From Variovorax terrae (GTDB taxonomy: Bacteria; Pseudomonadota; Gammaproteobacteria; Burkholderiales; Burkholderiaceae_C): 64,000 nt of DNA. Position numbers and translations under genes: made by a program. Of the stretch, positions 17,261 to 26,195 are shown piece after piece. The stretch spans positions 1,054,001 to 1,118,000 of the forward strand of contig NZ_JALGBI010000001.1 of the NCBI RefSeq assembly GCF_022809125.1, in the 5' to 3' direction. Positions within the stretch are counted from its first letter, which is position 1. Each line of letters opens with the position of its first letter. The notes beneath the pieces are model-generated. The model had not been told where the DNA came from and ran no database searches. It worked only from the letters and a program-made list of their open reading frames with translations.

Positions 17261-18012
17261 TCGATCTCCGTCATGAAGGCGCCACCGCGGTGCTGACCCT
17301 GATGCGCCGCGAACGCGGCAATGCACTCGGCCTGGAGCTGGTCGAGGCGTTGATCGGTGCGGTCGAGGCCTGCATCGCCGACCCAGCCGTGCACACGCTG
17401 GCCATCACCGCCGACGGCGATGATTTCTGCACCGGTTTCGACCTTGGCGGTTTCAAGCTGCCTGACGGCGCGGCAGAACTTGCCGCATTGGATGGCGCAC
17501 TGCTGTGGCGTTTCGTGCGCATCGAGCACCTGCTGTCCCTGCTCTGGCATGCGCCGCTGCGCACGGTGGCCGTGGCTCATGGGCGCGCCTTCGGCGCCGG
17601 CGCCGACCTGTTCGCGGCCTGCGACCTGCGCCTGGCCGCGCCCGGCACGCAATGGCGATTCCCGGGGGCGGCGTTTGGCATCGTGCTGGGTACGCGCCGG
17701 CTCGGCGAGCAGGTGGGCACCGACCGTGCGCTGGCCTGGGTCACCACCGGCGCCCTGATTCCGATCGACGAGGCGCTCGCGCAGGGCCTGGCCACCGGCC
17801 TTGTGCCGGATGGCGGCTGGCGTCGCCAGCTTGCGCCGCTGAGTGTCGGCCGGCCCGCCTATGCCGCGCTGCGCGCCGCCGCCCGAAGCGACCGGCGCAA
17901 TGCCGACCTGGCCGCCCTGGTGCGTTCGGCGATGCAGCCGGGCCTGGCCCGGCGCATCGCGGCCTACCGCGACGCGTTGCGCCGCCCGCCGCCCGCCTCG
18001 GCCGGGGACTGA
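17257..18012 (+). CDS. Atypical crotonase-superfamily protein
   Basis: The 251-residue protein has the enoyl-CoA hydratase/isomerase fold signature: an oxyanion-hole pair around FCTGFDLGGF and AFGAGADLFAACDLRLAAP. The two Glu residues that hydrate enoyl-CoA are missing. The PEVKLG position reads PGAAFG, and the second Glu position lies in ALAWVTTGA. It is therefore unlikely to be a standard hydratase and may do a different CoA-ester reaction such as hydrolysis, C-C or C-S cleavage. It is translationally coupled to the thiol dioxygenase. Confidence 0.82.
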   Translation: MIDLRHEGATAVLTLMRRERGNALGLELVEALIGAVEACIADPAVHTLAITADGDDFCTGFDLGGFKLPDGAAELAALDGALLWRFVRIEHLLSLLWHAPLRTVAVAHGRAFGAGADLFAACDLRLAAPGTQWRFPGAAFGIVLGTRRLGEQVGTDRALAWVTTGALIPIDEALAQGLATGLVPDGGWRRQLAPLSVGRPAYAALRAAARSDRRNADLAALVRSAMQPGLARRIAAYRDALRRPPPASAGD

Positions 18013-18049
18013 CGAAACCCCCATAACACCGATAACGCTGGAGACTGCC

Positions 18050-19039
18050 TTGATTCGATTCCCCAACCTTCGCCTGTTCACGCCGCTGGCGGCGCTGTTG
18101 TCACTGCTCGTGGGGCTGTGCACGGCTCCCGCGTGGGCGCAGGACAGCTGGCCCGCGCGCCCGATCCGCATGGTGGTGCCGTTCCCGCCGGGTGGTTCCT
18201 CCGACATCCTGGGGCGCATCGTGGCCGACCGCCTGGGCCGCATGCTGAACGCCAATGTGTTCGTCGACAACAAGCCGGGCGGCACCACACAGATCGGTAC
18301 CGACTTTGTTGCCAATGCCGCCCCCGATGGCTATACCCTGCTGCTGGGCGCCGCATCGAGCTTCACCGTGCTGCCCAATCTGCGCAAGCTGTCGTACTCC
18401 ATGGACAGTTTCGAGGCGGTGGGCGGCGTGGCCGACTACATCGCGGTGATGGCGGTGCGCAAGACCCTGCCGGTCAAGGACATGAAGGAGTTCGTGGCCT
18501 ATGCCAAGGCTCACCCGAAGAAGCTGTCCTTCGGCTCGGCCGGCGAAGCCTCGGCCGGCCATGTCTACGGCGGCACGCTCTCGCGCGACACCGGCATCGA
18601 GTTGCTGCACGTGCCGTTTCGCGGCTCGGTCGACGCGGTCAATGCGCTGGTGGCCGGCGACATCGACTTCGTGATCGACGGTGCGGCCACGCCCATGGTG
18701 AAGGCGGGCCGGGCCGTTCCGCTGGCCACGTTCTACCGGGTGCGCCACCCTGAGCTGCCGAACGTGCCGACCCTCAAGGAAGCCGGCTTCGACATCGCCA
18801 CCTCCAAGGGCGCGGGCTGGGGCGTTCTGGCACCGCGCGGCACCCCCAAGGCCGTGATGGCGCGCCTGTCCGAGGCCCTGCGAAAGATTCTTGCGGACAA
18901 GAGCGTGCAGGAGGAGTTCCTGCGCGCCAACTCCATTGCCTCCTGGCAAACCCCGGAGGAGTTCCGGCTCGGGCTGCAGGCCGACCAGAAGATGTACAGC
19001 GAACTGCTGCCCGCCATCGGCGTTTCGAAAAGCCAATGA
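18050..19039 (+). CDS. Bug-family (TctC) periplasmic receptor
   Basis: The 329-residue solute receptor starts at TTG 18050, six bases after GGAG; no in-frame ATG precedes the signal peptide closely. The signal peptide ends at AWA-QDSWPARPIRM. The family marks are MVVPFPPGGSSDILGR, VDNKPGGTTQIGTDFVANA and APDGYTLLLG. Bug proteins bind carboxylates; here no TctA or TctB membrane genes are adjacent, so it may act with a distant transporter or as a sensor. It overlaps the next gene by ATGA. Confidence 0.87.
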   Translation: MIRFPNLRLFTPLAALLSLLVGLCTAPAWAQDSWPARPIRMVVPFPPGGSSDILGRIVADRLGRMLNANVFVDNKPGGTTQIGTDFVANAAPDGYTLLLGAASSFTVLPNLRKLSYSMDSFEAVGGVADYIAVMAVRKTLPVKDMKEFVAYAKAHPKKLSFGSAGEASAGHVYGGTLSRDTGIELLHVPFRGSVDAVNALVAGDIDFVIDGAATPMVKAGRAVPLATFYRVRHPELPNVPTLKEAGFDIATSKGAGWGVLAPRGTPKAVMARLSEALRKILADKSVQEEFLRANSIASWQTPEEFRLGLQADQKMYSELLPAIGVSKSQ

Positions 19040-21207
19040 CATCCCACACCTCCTTCATCGCTTCCGCTTCATTGCCCACCATGAATCCCACGCTTTCCGC
19101 CGCCCTTGCCGTCACACCCAACCAATCGGTCCGCCAGATCCTGCATCCAAAGTCCGTCGCCATCGTCGGCGCCTCGGAGAGCGAGGAGAAGTGGGGCGGC
19201 CGGCTGCTGCGCTACATGCTCAAGCACCGCCATGACGGTGCGCTCTACCCGATCAATGCGCGGGCCACCGAGCTCATGGGCTTGCCGGCCTATGCCGCGC
19301 TGCAGGACTGCCCGGGTCCGGTGGACCTGGCGATCCTGCTGGTGCCGCGCGACCATGTGCTGGCGGCCATCGAGGACTGCGTGGCCAAGCGCATCGGCTG
19401 CGCGCTGTGCATCACCGCGGGCTTTGCCGAAACCGGCCCGGCCGGCCGCGAGGCCGAAGAGCAGCTGGTGGCCACGGCGCGCGCCGGCGGCGTGCGCCTG
19501 ATTGGGCCCAACTGCATGGGCCTGATGAACGCCCACCATAACCTGGCGGCCACCACCGGCGTGGTCATGGGCAGCATCGACCGCCTGCCTGCGGGCGGCA
19601 TCGGCCTGGCCAGCCAGAGCGGCGCGCTGATGGGGGCCATGCTCTCGCGCGGCGTGGACGTGGGCGCGGGTTTCTCCTCCACCGTCTCGGTGGGCAACCA
19701 GTCGGACCTGGACCTCAATGACTTCTTCGAGTACCTGATCGACGACCCGCTCACCGAAGTAGTCTGCCTCTACATGGAGGCCGTGAAGGACGCGCAGCGC
19801 TTCACCGCGCTGCTGGCGCGCGCCACCGCCGCCGGCAAGCCGGTGTGCATCGCTAAGTCGGGCCGCAGCGATGCGGGCGCGCGCGCCGCCGCCTCGCACA
19901 CGGCCAGCCTGGCCGGGGCCTGGCCCGCCTTCGAGGCCACCTGCCGGCGCTGGGGCGTCTACCTGTTCGAGACCATCTACGACCTGCTGCACGGTGCCCA
20001 GGTGCTGCAGCGCGGCAAGCGCGCCAGCTCGCGCGGCGTCGCGGTGTTCTCGGGCTCGGGCGGTGGCGGCGCGTTGCTGGCCGATGCGCTGGAGGGCGCC
20101 GGCCTGGAGCTGCCCTACCTGTCGGCGCAGACGCGCGACGCGCTGGCACCCGTGCTGCCGGCCACGCACCGCGAGCTGCCGCTGGACTTCGGCATGCTCA
20201 ACCACATGGCCGCGCCCGACCCGGCGCTGGCCGGCGGCTCGGTCGCCATCGCGCTGGACCGCGCCATGGCCGACGAGGCCGTGGGCGCGGGCGTGCTGCT
20301 GTTGACCACGCAGCCGCAGCAGGAGCGCGTGGTGGAGGCTGTGCTGTCGGCCGGTAGCCGCTCGGCCAAGCCGCTGCTGTTCGTGCAAGGTGCGGGCAAC
20401 CATGGCGAGGTGGCGCGCCAGGCGCTGCGCGCTGCGGGCTACGGCTACCTCGACAGCCCGCATGACGCGCTCAAGGTGGCCTCGGCGCTGGCCTCGCGCG
20501 GCGAGCCGCAGCCGCTGGTGCTTGGGCCGGCCTGCGAATTTCCGCCGGGGCTGGCCGCGGGCTTCGTCACCGAGCCGGGCGCGCGGCGCCTGATCGAGGC
20601 GGCCGGCATCCCCACCACGCGCTGGCGCCTGGCCGCCGACGCCGGGGAGGCCGTGGCCGCCGCGCGCGAGATCGGCGGCGCGGTGGCCATCAAGGCCGTG
20701 AGCGCGCAGATCGTGCACAAGAGCGACGTGGGCGCCGTCCAGCTCAACGTTCACGGCGACGAGGCCGTGCGCGCCGCCTGCGAGCGCATCGCCGCTGCGG
20801 CGCAGGCTGCCGGCGTGCCGGTGCTAGACGGCTACCTCGTCACCGAGATGTGGAAGGCCGATGCCGAGCTGATCCTCGGCATCCAGCACGACCCCGATTT
20901 CGGGCCGATGGTGATGGTCGGCGCCGGCGGCGTGCTGGTCGAGCTGATGAAGGACGTGCAGCTCGCGCCCGCGCCGCTGTCGCATGCCACCGCGCGGGCC
21001 ATGCTCGATGCGCTGAAGAGCCGTGCGCTGCTCACCGGTTTCCGTGGCCGCCCGCCGGCCGACCTGGACGCCATCGCCGATGCGCTGGTGCGCCTGGGCG
21101 CGCTGGCCGTGGCCTCGCAAGGGCGGCTGCGCGAACTCGACATCAACCCGCTGTTCGTCGCCGGCGACCGCATCGTGGCGGCCGACGCCCGCGCGACGCT
21201 GGCCTGA
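19036..21207 (+). CDS. NDP-forming acyl-CoA synthetase (fused alpha-beta)
   Basis: This is a 723-residue ligase of the acetate-CoA ligase (ADP-forming) superfamily that would make or break an acyl-CoA with ATP. Domains in order are CoA-binding Rossmann (about 35-160, SVAIVGASESEEKWGG), succinyl-CoA-ligase-like (about 165-330, with SHTASLAG whose His288 is a candidate phosphorylated residue), a flavodoxin-like middle, and a C-terminal ATP-grasp (about 510-720, VAIKAVSAQIVHKSDVGAV). Start by ATGA overlap with the Bug gene; a second ATG lies 45 bases later. In this operon it could activate the organic acid or recover energy from the final acyl-CoA. Confidence 0.85.
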   Translation: MTSHTSFIASASLPTMNPTLSAALAVTPNQSVRQILHPKSVAIVGASESEEKWGGRLLRYMLKHRHDGALYPINARATELMGLPAYAALQDCPGPVDLAILLVPRDHVLAAIEDCVAKRIGCALCITAGFAETGPAGREAEEQLVATARAGGVRLIGPNCMGLMNAHHNLAATTGVVMGSIDRLPAGGIGLASQSGALMGAMLSRGVDVGAGFSSTVSVGNQSDLDLNDFFEYLIDDPLTEVVCLYMEAVKDAQRFTALLARATAAGKPVCIAKSGRSDAGARAAASHTASLAGAWPAFEATCRRWGVYLFETIYDLLHGAQVLQRGKRASSRGVAVFSGSGGGGALLADALEGAGLELPYLSAQTRDALAPVLPATHRELPLDFGMLNHMAAPDPALAGGSVAIALDRAMADEAVGAGVLLLTTQPQQERVVEAVLSAGSRSAKPLLFVQGAGNHGEVARQALRAAGYGYLDSPHDALKVASALASRGEPQPLVLGPACEFPPGLAAGFVTEPGARRLIEAAGIPTTRWRLAADAGEAVAAAREIGGAVAIKAVSAQIVHKSDVGAVQLNVHGDEAVRAACERIAAAAQAAGVPVLDGYLVTEMWKADAELILGIQHDPDFGPMVMVGAGGVLVELMKDVQLAPAPLSHATARAMLDALKSRALLTGFRGRPPADLDAIADALVRLGALAVASQGRLRELDINPLFVAGDRIVAADARATLA

Positions 21208-21241
21208 ATCCGTTTTTTCAAGAACCACCAGGAGACTTTGC

Positions 21242-21979
21242 ATGGCTGCCATCGCCTACGTTTCGCAAGACGGGATCGCCCGCATCACCATCGACCGCGC
21301 CGACGCGCGCAACGCCATCAACAACGAGGTCGTGCAGGGCCTGCAGGAAGCCTGGCGCCGGTTCGCGCGCGAGGATGACCGGGTGGCCGTGCTGGGGGCC
21401 GCGGGCGAGCAGGCCTTCTCGGCCGGCGCCGACCTCAAGGACATGCCGCGCGACGTCTGGCTGTCCATGCCCAACCTGTCCGTGCCCTGCGACAAACCCA
21501 TCATCTGCGCGGTCAACGGTTTCGCCGTCGGCGCTGGCGCCACCATGGTCATGCTGGCCGACATGGCCGTGGCGGAAGAGCAGGCCCAGTTCATCTACCC
21601 CGAGGCCAAGATCGGCGCCTTTGCCGGCGTCATGGCTGGCTTTCCGCCGCGCATGCAGTACAAGGCCGGGCTGGAGTGGCTGATGACCGGCGACCCGATG
21701 ACGGCGCAGCGCGCCTACGAGATCGGCCTGGTGAACCGCGTCGTGCCCAAGGGGCAGGCCATGAAGGTGGCGCTGGAGATCGCGGCCAAGATCGCCGCCA
21801 ATGCGCCGCTGGTGGTTCAAGCCATGAAATCGATTGCGCGCAGCACGCTGCCCAAGTCGTCCACCGAGCAGTACTACCCGCAGCGCGTGATGCTGGACGG
21901 CATCGCTAACAGCGCCGACATCAAGGAAGGCGTGGCCTCGTTTCGCGAGAAGCGGCCGCCGCGCTTCACGGGGAAGTGA
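21242..21979 (+). CDS. Enoyl-CoA hydratase/isomerase
   Basis: The 245-residue crotonase starts at ATG 21242, after GGAGACTTTGC; the open frame upstream is inside the ligase gene. Both catalytic Glu positions are kept (YPEAKIGAF and GLEWLMTGD), as are the oxyanion-hole motifs FSAGADLKD and GFAVGAGATMVMLAD. It is therefore a canonical hydratase or isomerase, in contrast with the atypical member encoded at 17257. It is the last gene clearly tied to the IclR-controlled operon. A 99-base gap follows. Confidence 0.88.
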   Translation: MAAIAYVSQDGIARITIDRADARNAINNEVVQGLQEAWRRFAREDDRVAVLGAAGEQAFSAGADLKDMPRDVWLSMPNLSVPCDKPIICAVNGFAVGAGATMVMLADMAVAEEQAQFIYPEAKIGAFAGVMAGFPPRMQYKAGLEWLMTGDPMTAQRAYEIGLVNRVVPKGQAMKVALEIAAKIAANAPLVVQAMKSIARSTLPKSSTEQYYPQRVMLDGIANSADIKEGVASFREKRPPRFTGK

Positions 21980-22078
21980 AGTGGCTGCCCGCTGCACGCC
22001 GCGGCGCCCTGCCGGCCCTGGCGCTGGCGTCTTGACCGCGCCGGGCGCGGCCTGTTGAGTTCATTCAGGAGACAATCC

Positions 22079-22819
22079 GTGGAACGTATCCTGGTCGATC
22101 GCCGCGACGACGGCGTCACCCTCATCACGATCAACCGGCCGCAGCGCCGGAACGCGATCTGTTCGAAGACCGCCATCGAGCTGCAACAGGCCTTGACGGA
22201 ATTCGAGAGCTCGTCCCAGCGCGTGGCCGTCCTCACCGGCGCGGGCAACGACGCCTTCAGCGCGGGGGCGGACGTCAACGATCTGCCGGAACTGTGGCGC
22301 TGCATCCCGACCGTCGGCATCCACAGCGAGAAGCCAGTGATCGCGGCCACCGCCGGCTGGTGCGTGGGCGGCGGGCTGATCCTGCCGATGATGTGCGACC
22401 TCATTGTCGCGGCGGAGAACTCGCGCTTTTCCTATCCCGAAGCGAAGCTCGGCCTCACGCAGGGAATGATCGCCGGCCTGGCCGCGCGCATTCCGCACAA
22501 GATCGCGATGGAGATGATGCTGCGCGCCAGGGTCATCGGCGCGAAGCGCGCCTATGAGGTCGGGCTCGTCAACGAGGTCGTGCCGACTGGAAGCCAGGTG
22601 GAGGAGGCGCTCAAGGTGGCCGCCGAGATCGCCACGATGGCGCCGATGGTGCTGGCCACGATGAAGCGGTTCGTCACCCGCGACATTCTTCCCGCCGGCC
22701 CCACGGAGCGGTTTGGCCAGTACCGCCTCGAGGCGGAAGCTGTCGCACGCAGCGAAGACTGCGCGGAAGGGTTTGCCTCGCACCGCGAAAAGCGCGCCCC
22801 GGTTTTCACGGGCCGCTGA
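22079..22819 (+). CDS. Enoyl-CoA hydratase/isomerase, second copy
   Basis: The 246-residue product starts at GTG 22079, six bases after CAGGAG. The catalytic Glu pair is kept (YPEAKLGLTQ and AMEMMLRA), together with FSAGADVND and GWCVGGGLILPMMCD. It is clearly homologous to the enzyme encoded at 21242 but too divergent for a recent tandem duplication. It opens a second module of hydratase, Bug receptor, CoA-transferase, racemase-like enzyme and Bug receptor, all on the same strand and closely spaced. Confidence 0.88.
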   Translation: MERILVDRRDDGVTLITINRPQRRNAICSKTAIELQQALTEFESSSQRVAVLTGAGNDAFSAGADVNDLPELWRCIPTVGIHSEKPVIAATAGWCVGGGLILPMMCDLIVAAENSRFSYPEAKLGLTQGMIAGLAARIPHKIAMEMMLRARVIGAKRAYEVGLVNEVVPTGSQVEEALKVAAEIATMAPMVLATMKRFVTRDILPAGPTERFGQYRLEAEAVARSEDCAEGFASHREKRAPVFTGR

Positions 22820-22865
22820 TTCCGCAAGAAGCACGGCTGTTCATTTGGTCCCAAGGAGACATCCC

Positions 22866-23837
22866 ATGAAAGTGACTCGTCGCATCGCCGCGGGCGTGAT
22901 GCTCGCACTGCTGCCGTTGACCGCTGCATTGGCGCAAGGCACCTGGCCCTCGAAACCCATCAAGATCGTCGTCCCGTTCCCGCCGGGCGGCAGCTCGGAC
23001 GTGGTCGCACGGTTGCTGGCCAATGGGTTGACGGAGAAGCTGGGGCAGCCGGTCATCGTCGACAACAAGGCTGGGGCGGGCACCGTGATTGGCACCGATG
23101 CCGTGGCCAAGAGCCCCGCAGACGGCTACACGCTGCTGTGGATGACGACACCGTTCGCCATCAACGAGACCCTGGTGAAGCCGCTGCCGTACAACACGTT
23201 CAAGGACTTCACGCCGGTCGTGGACGTGGTGGCAATGCCGCTCGTGATGATCGTGCACCCGAGCTCGCCGGCAAAGACCGTGCACGACCTGGTCGAGATG
23301 GCGAAGAAATCCCCGGGCAAGCTGTCGTATGGCTCCTCCGGCAATGGCGGGTCACCCCACCTGGCGATGGAGATGTTCAAGGCGGCGACCGGCGTGCAGA
23401 TCAACCACGTGCCCTATCGCGGCAGTGCGCCCGCGGTGAACGACCTGATCGCCGGCCAGACCGACGTGGTCATCGACACCGTCCTTCTCACGACGCCGCA
23501 GGTCCAGGGCGGCAAGGCCCGCGCGCTCGCACAGACGGGGCCCAGGCGCTCGAGCTACCTGCCCGACGTGCCGACCATGGCCGAAGCGGGCATTGCCGGC
23601 TACGAGGTGACGTCGTGGCTGTCGCTGACCGCGCCGGCGGGGACGCCCGCACCGGTGATCCAGAAGATCAATGCCGCGGCCAATGACGTGCTCAAGGCGC
23701 CCGCGGTCCGCGAGCAGCTCACCAAACAGGGGCTCGACATCATCGCGGGCACCCCCGAAGACGCCGCGAAGCATCTGCGCGCGGAAGTGGAGCGCTGGGG
23801 CAAGGCTGTGAAAGCGTCCGGCGCGAAGCCCGAGTGA
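22866..23837 (+). CDS. Bug-family (TctC) periplasmic receptor
   Basis: The 323-residue solute receptor starts at ATG 22866 after AAGGAG. The signal peptide ends LAQ-GTWPSKPIK. The hallmarks are IVVPFPPGGSSDVVARLLAN, VDNKAGAGTVIGTDAVAK and PADGYTLLWM. No membrane partners are present. Placed between a hydratase and a CoA-transferase, it probably captures the acid handled by this module. Confidence 0.88.
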   Translation: MKVTRRIAAGVMLALLPLTAALAQGTWPSKPIKIVVPFPPGGSSDVVARLLANGLTEKLGQPVIVDNKAGAGTVIGTDAVAKSPADGYTLLWMTTPFAINETLVKPLPYNTFKDFTPVVDVVAMPLVMIVHPSSPAKTVHDLVEMAKKSPGKLSYGSSGNGGSPHLAMEMFKAATGVQINHVPYRGSAPAVNDLIAGQTDVVIDTVLLTTPQVQGGKARALAQTGPRRSSYLPDVPTMAEAGIAGYEVTSWLSLTAPAGTPAPVIQKINAAANDVLKAPAVREQLTKQGLDIIAGTPEDAAKHLRAEVERWGKAVKASGAKPE

Positions 23838-23847
23838 GGACGCGCCG

Positions 23848-25062
23848 ATGACGGACCAGCAGAAGAAACGCGGCGGGCCGCTGTCGCGGCTGCGCGTGCT
23901 CGACCTCGGCACCATGGTCGCGGGGCCGGTGGCCGCGACCCTGATGGCGGACTTCGGCGCCGACGTGATCAAGGTCGAACAGCCCGGCGGCGGCGACACG
24001 CTGCGCGGCCTTGGGCCGTTCCACGAAGATGAGTGCCTCTGGTGGCAGCTCGAAGGCCGCAACAAGAGATGCGTGTCGATCGACCTGCGGCAGCCTGAAG
24101 GGCAGGCGCTGCTGAAGAAGCTGGTGGCCAAGGCCGATGTGCTGATCGAGAACTTCCGCCCGGGCACGCTCGAGAAGTGGGGCTGCGGCTATGCGCAGCT
24201 CTCCGAAGTGAATCCCGCGCTCGTCATGCTGAGCGTGTCCGGCTTTGGGCAGACCGGGCCGTACTCGCAGCGGGCGGGGTATGACCGCATCGCGCTTGCC
24301 TTCAGCGGCGTCATGGGCATCACTGGCTACTCGGACCGTCCTCCCGTGCGGATCGGCACCAGCATGGCGGACTATTCGACCGCCACCATGGGCGCCTTTG
24401 CCGTGATGATGGCGCTCTACCATCGGGACACGAACGGCGGCAAGGGGCAGCAGATCGACCTCGCGCTCTACGAGTCCGTGTTCCGTTTCACGGACTCCAT
24501 GGTGCTGGCCTATGACAAGCTCGGGCGCATGCGCCAGCGGACGGGCAACGTGCACCAGGCGGCGGCACCCGGCAATACATTCGAGACCCGGGACGGCCGC
24601 TTCCTGATCATGACGATCTCCGGCGACACGCTGTTCCGCAAGCTGTGCCAGGCGATGGGCATGCCCGCAATGGCGGACGATCCGCGCTATGCGAGCCACA
24701 CGCTGCGCTGGGAGCACATCGACGAACTCAACGACCGGGTCGCGCGCTGGATTGCCAGCAATGAAGTCGAGACCGTCACGTCGGCGCTGACGCGGCACGG
24801 CATCCCGTTCTCGCTCGCGCTGACAGTCGCCGACATCCTGCAGGACCCGCACTACGCGGCGCGCGGCAACCTTGAAACCGTGGAGCATCCGAAGCTGGGG
24901 CCGCTGCGCATGCAGGGCATCGTGCCGAAGATGCTGGGGACGCCCGCCGAACCCATCGCACCGGCGCATGGCGTCGGCGAGGACAACGAAGACGTGTTCA
25001 GCGGCCTGCTCGGAATGGATCGCGCAGAGATCCATCGGCTGCAGCAGGCTGGCGTCATCTGA
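23848..25062 (+). CDS. Family III CoA-transferase (CaiB/BaiF type)
   Basis: The 404-residue CoA-transferase has RVLDLGTMVAGPVAATLMAD and FGADVIKVEQPGGGDTLRG at the N terminus, IENFRPGTLEKWG, and MADYSTATMGAF, whose Asp is the likely catalytic residue. It starts 10 bases after the Bug gene and ends 11 bases before the racemase-like gene. It would activate an imported acid to its CoA thioester for the enzymes encoded around it. Confidence 0.88.
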   Translation: MTDQQKKRGGPLSRLRVLDLGTMVAGPVAATLMADFGADVIKVEQPGGGDTLRGLGPFHEDECLWWQLEGRNKRCVSIDLRQPEGQALLKKLVAKADVLIENFRPGTLEKWGCGYAQLSEVNPALVMLSVSGFGQTGPYSQRAGYDRIALAFSGVMGITGYSDRPPVRIGTSMADYSTATMGAFAVMMALYHRDTNGGKGQQIDLALYESVFRFTDSMVLAYDKLGRMRQRTGNVHQAAAPGNTFETRDGRFLIMTISGDTLFRKLCQAMGMPAMADDPRYASHTLRWEHIDELNDRVARWIASNEVETVTSALTRHGIPFSLALTVADILQDPHYAARGNLETVEHPKLGPLRMQGIVPKMLGTPAEPIAPAHGVGEDNEDVFSGLLGMDRAEIHRLQQAGVI

Positions 25063-25073
25063 GGAGCAGGGGC

Positions 25074-26195
25074 ATGGGCGTGTTGTCCGGTGTGCGGGTG
25101 CTCGAGCTGGCGGCGATTGGCCCCGTGCCGTGGTGCGTGATGCTGCTCGCAGACATGGGCGCAGATATCGTGCGCATTGACCGGCCCGGCAGCGGCAAGG
25201 GCCAGGAGCCGATGGGCCGCGGGCGCGTGTCGGTCGAGCTCGATCTGAAGCAGGCGGCCGGCCTCGCCCACGCGCGTGAACTCGTGGCGTGCGCGGACGT
25301 GCTCATCGAAGGCATGCGGCCGGGGGCCGCGGAACGCCTGGGCCTGGGGCCGGACACCTGCCTCCAGCTCAACCCTGCGCTCGTGTTCGCGCGCATGACA
25401 GGATGGGGCCAGGACGGCCCGCTGGCGGCGCGCGCCGGGCACGACCTCAACTACATCGCACTGACCGGCGCATTGCATGCGATCGGCCGCGGCGACAAGC
25501 CGGTTCCGCCACTGAACCTGGTGGGCGACTACGGCGGTGGCGGCGCGTTTCTGGCCATCGGCCTGCTGGCCGCCTTGCTCAAGGCGCGGCAAACGGGGCA
25601 GGGCGAGGTCGTGGACGTGGCGATGGTCGACGGGGCCGCCAGCCTGATGGCGCTGCACTACGAGCGGCTCGCATCGGGGCGGTGGACGGACCAGCGTGAA
25701 TCGAATGCACTCGACGGCGGCGCACCCTGGTACGACGTGTACCGCACCCGGGACGGTGGCTTCATCGCCGTGGGCGCGATCGAGGCGCAATTCTATGCGC
25801 AGCTGCTCGAAGGCTTGGGGCTGAAGGCCGATGAAGTGCCGGACCGCGCCTCACCGGCCCACTGGCCTGCGATCCGCGCGCTGTTCGAGCAGCGCTTCGC
25901 GCAGCGCTCGCGCGACGAGTGGGCCGCGCACTTCGAAGGGACCGATGCCTGCGTCACGCCGGTGCTGTCGATGCACGAGGCGATGAAGCATCCGCATAAC
26001 CGCGAACGCCAGACGTTTACCACCCGGGGCGAGTACGTCGTGCCAGGGATGGCTCCGCGGTTCCGTAGCCAGGCGCGCGGAACGGCGCCGGACAGCACGG
26101 GCTCGAGCATCGACAGCGCGCTGGCGCGCTGGCGTGCGGGTCGGGGTTTTGTGTCAACTGCTTTTCATCAGGATGAAGGAGACAAACAGGTATGA
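25074..26195 (+). CDS. Alpha-methylacyl-CoA racemase-like protein
   Basis: The 373-residue member of the CaiB/BaiF superfamily looks like the racemase branch rather than a transferase. GHDLNYIALTGALHAIG carries the catalytic His, and NLVGDYGGGGAFLAIG carries the catalytic Asp of alpha-methylacyl-CoA racemases. Length also fits. It would invert the alpha-methyl centre of a branched acyl-CoA, implying that the module degrades a branched or methylated acid. It overlaps the following Bug gene by ATGA, and its last residues are encoded in the ribosome-site region of that gene. Confidence 0.82.
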   Translation: MGVLSGVRVLELAAIGPVPWCVMLLADMGADIVRIDRPGSGKGQEPMGRGRVSVELDLKQAAGLAHARELVACADVLIEGMRPGAAERLGLGPDTCLQLNPALVFARMTGWGQDGPLAARAGHDLNYIALTGALHAIGRGDKPVPPLNLVGDYGGGGAFLAIGLLAALLKARQTGQGEVVDVAMVDGAASLMALHYERLASGRWTDQRESNALDGGAPWYDVYRTRDGGFIAVGAIEAQFYAQLLEGLGLKADEVPDRASPAHWPAIRALFEQRFAQRSRDEWAAHFEGTDACVTPVLSMHEAMKHPHNRERQTFTTRGEYVVPGMAPRFRSQARGTAPDSTGSSIDSALARWRAGRGFVSTAFHQDEGDKQV

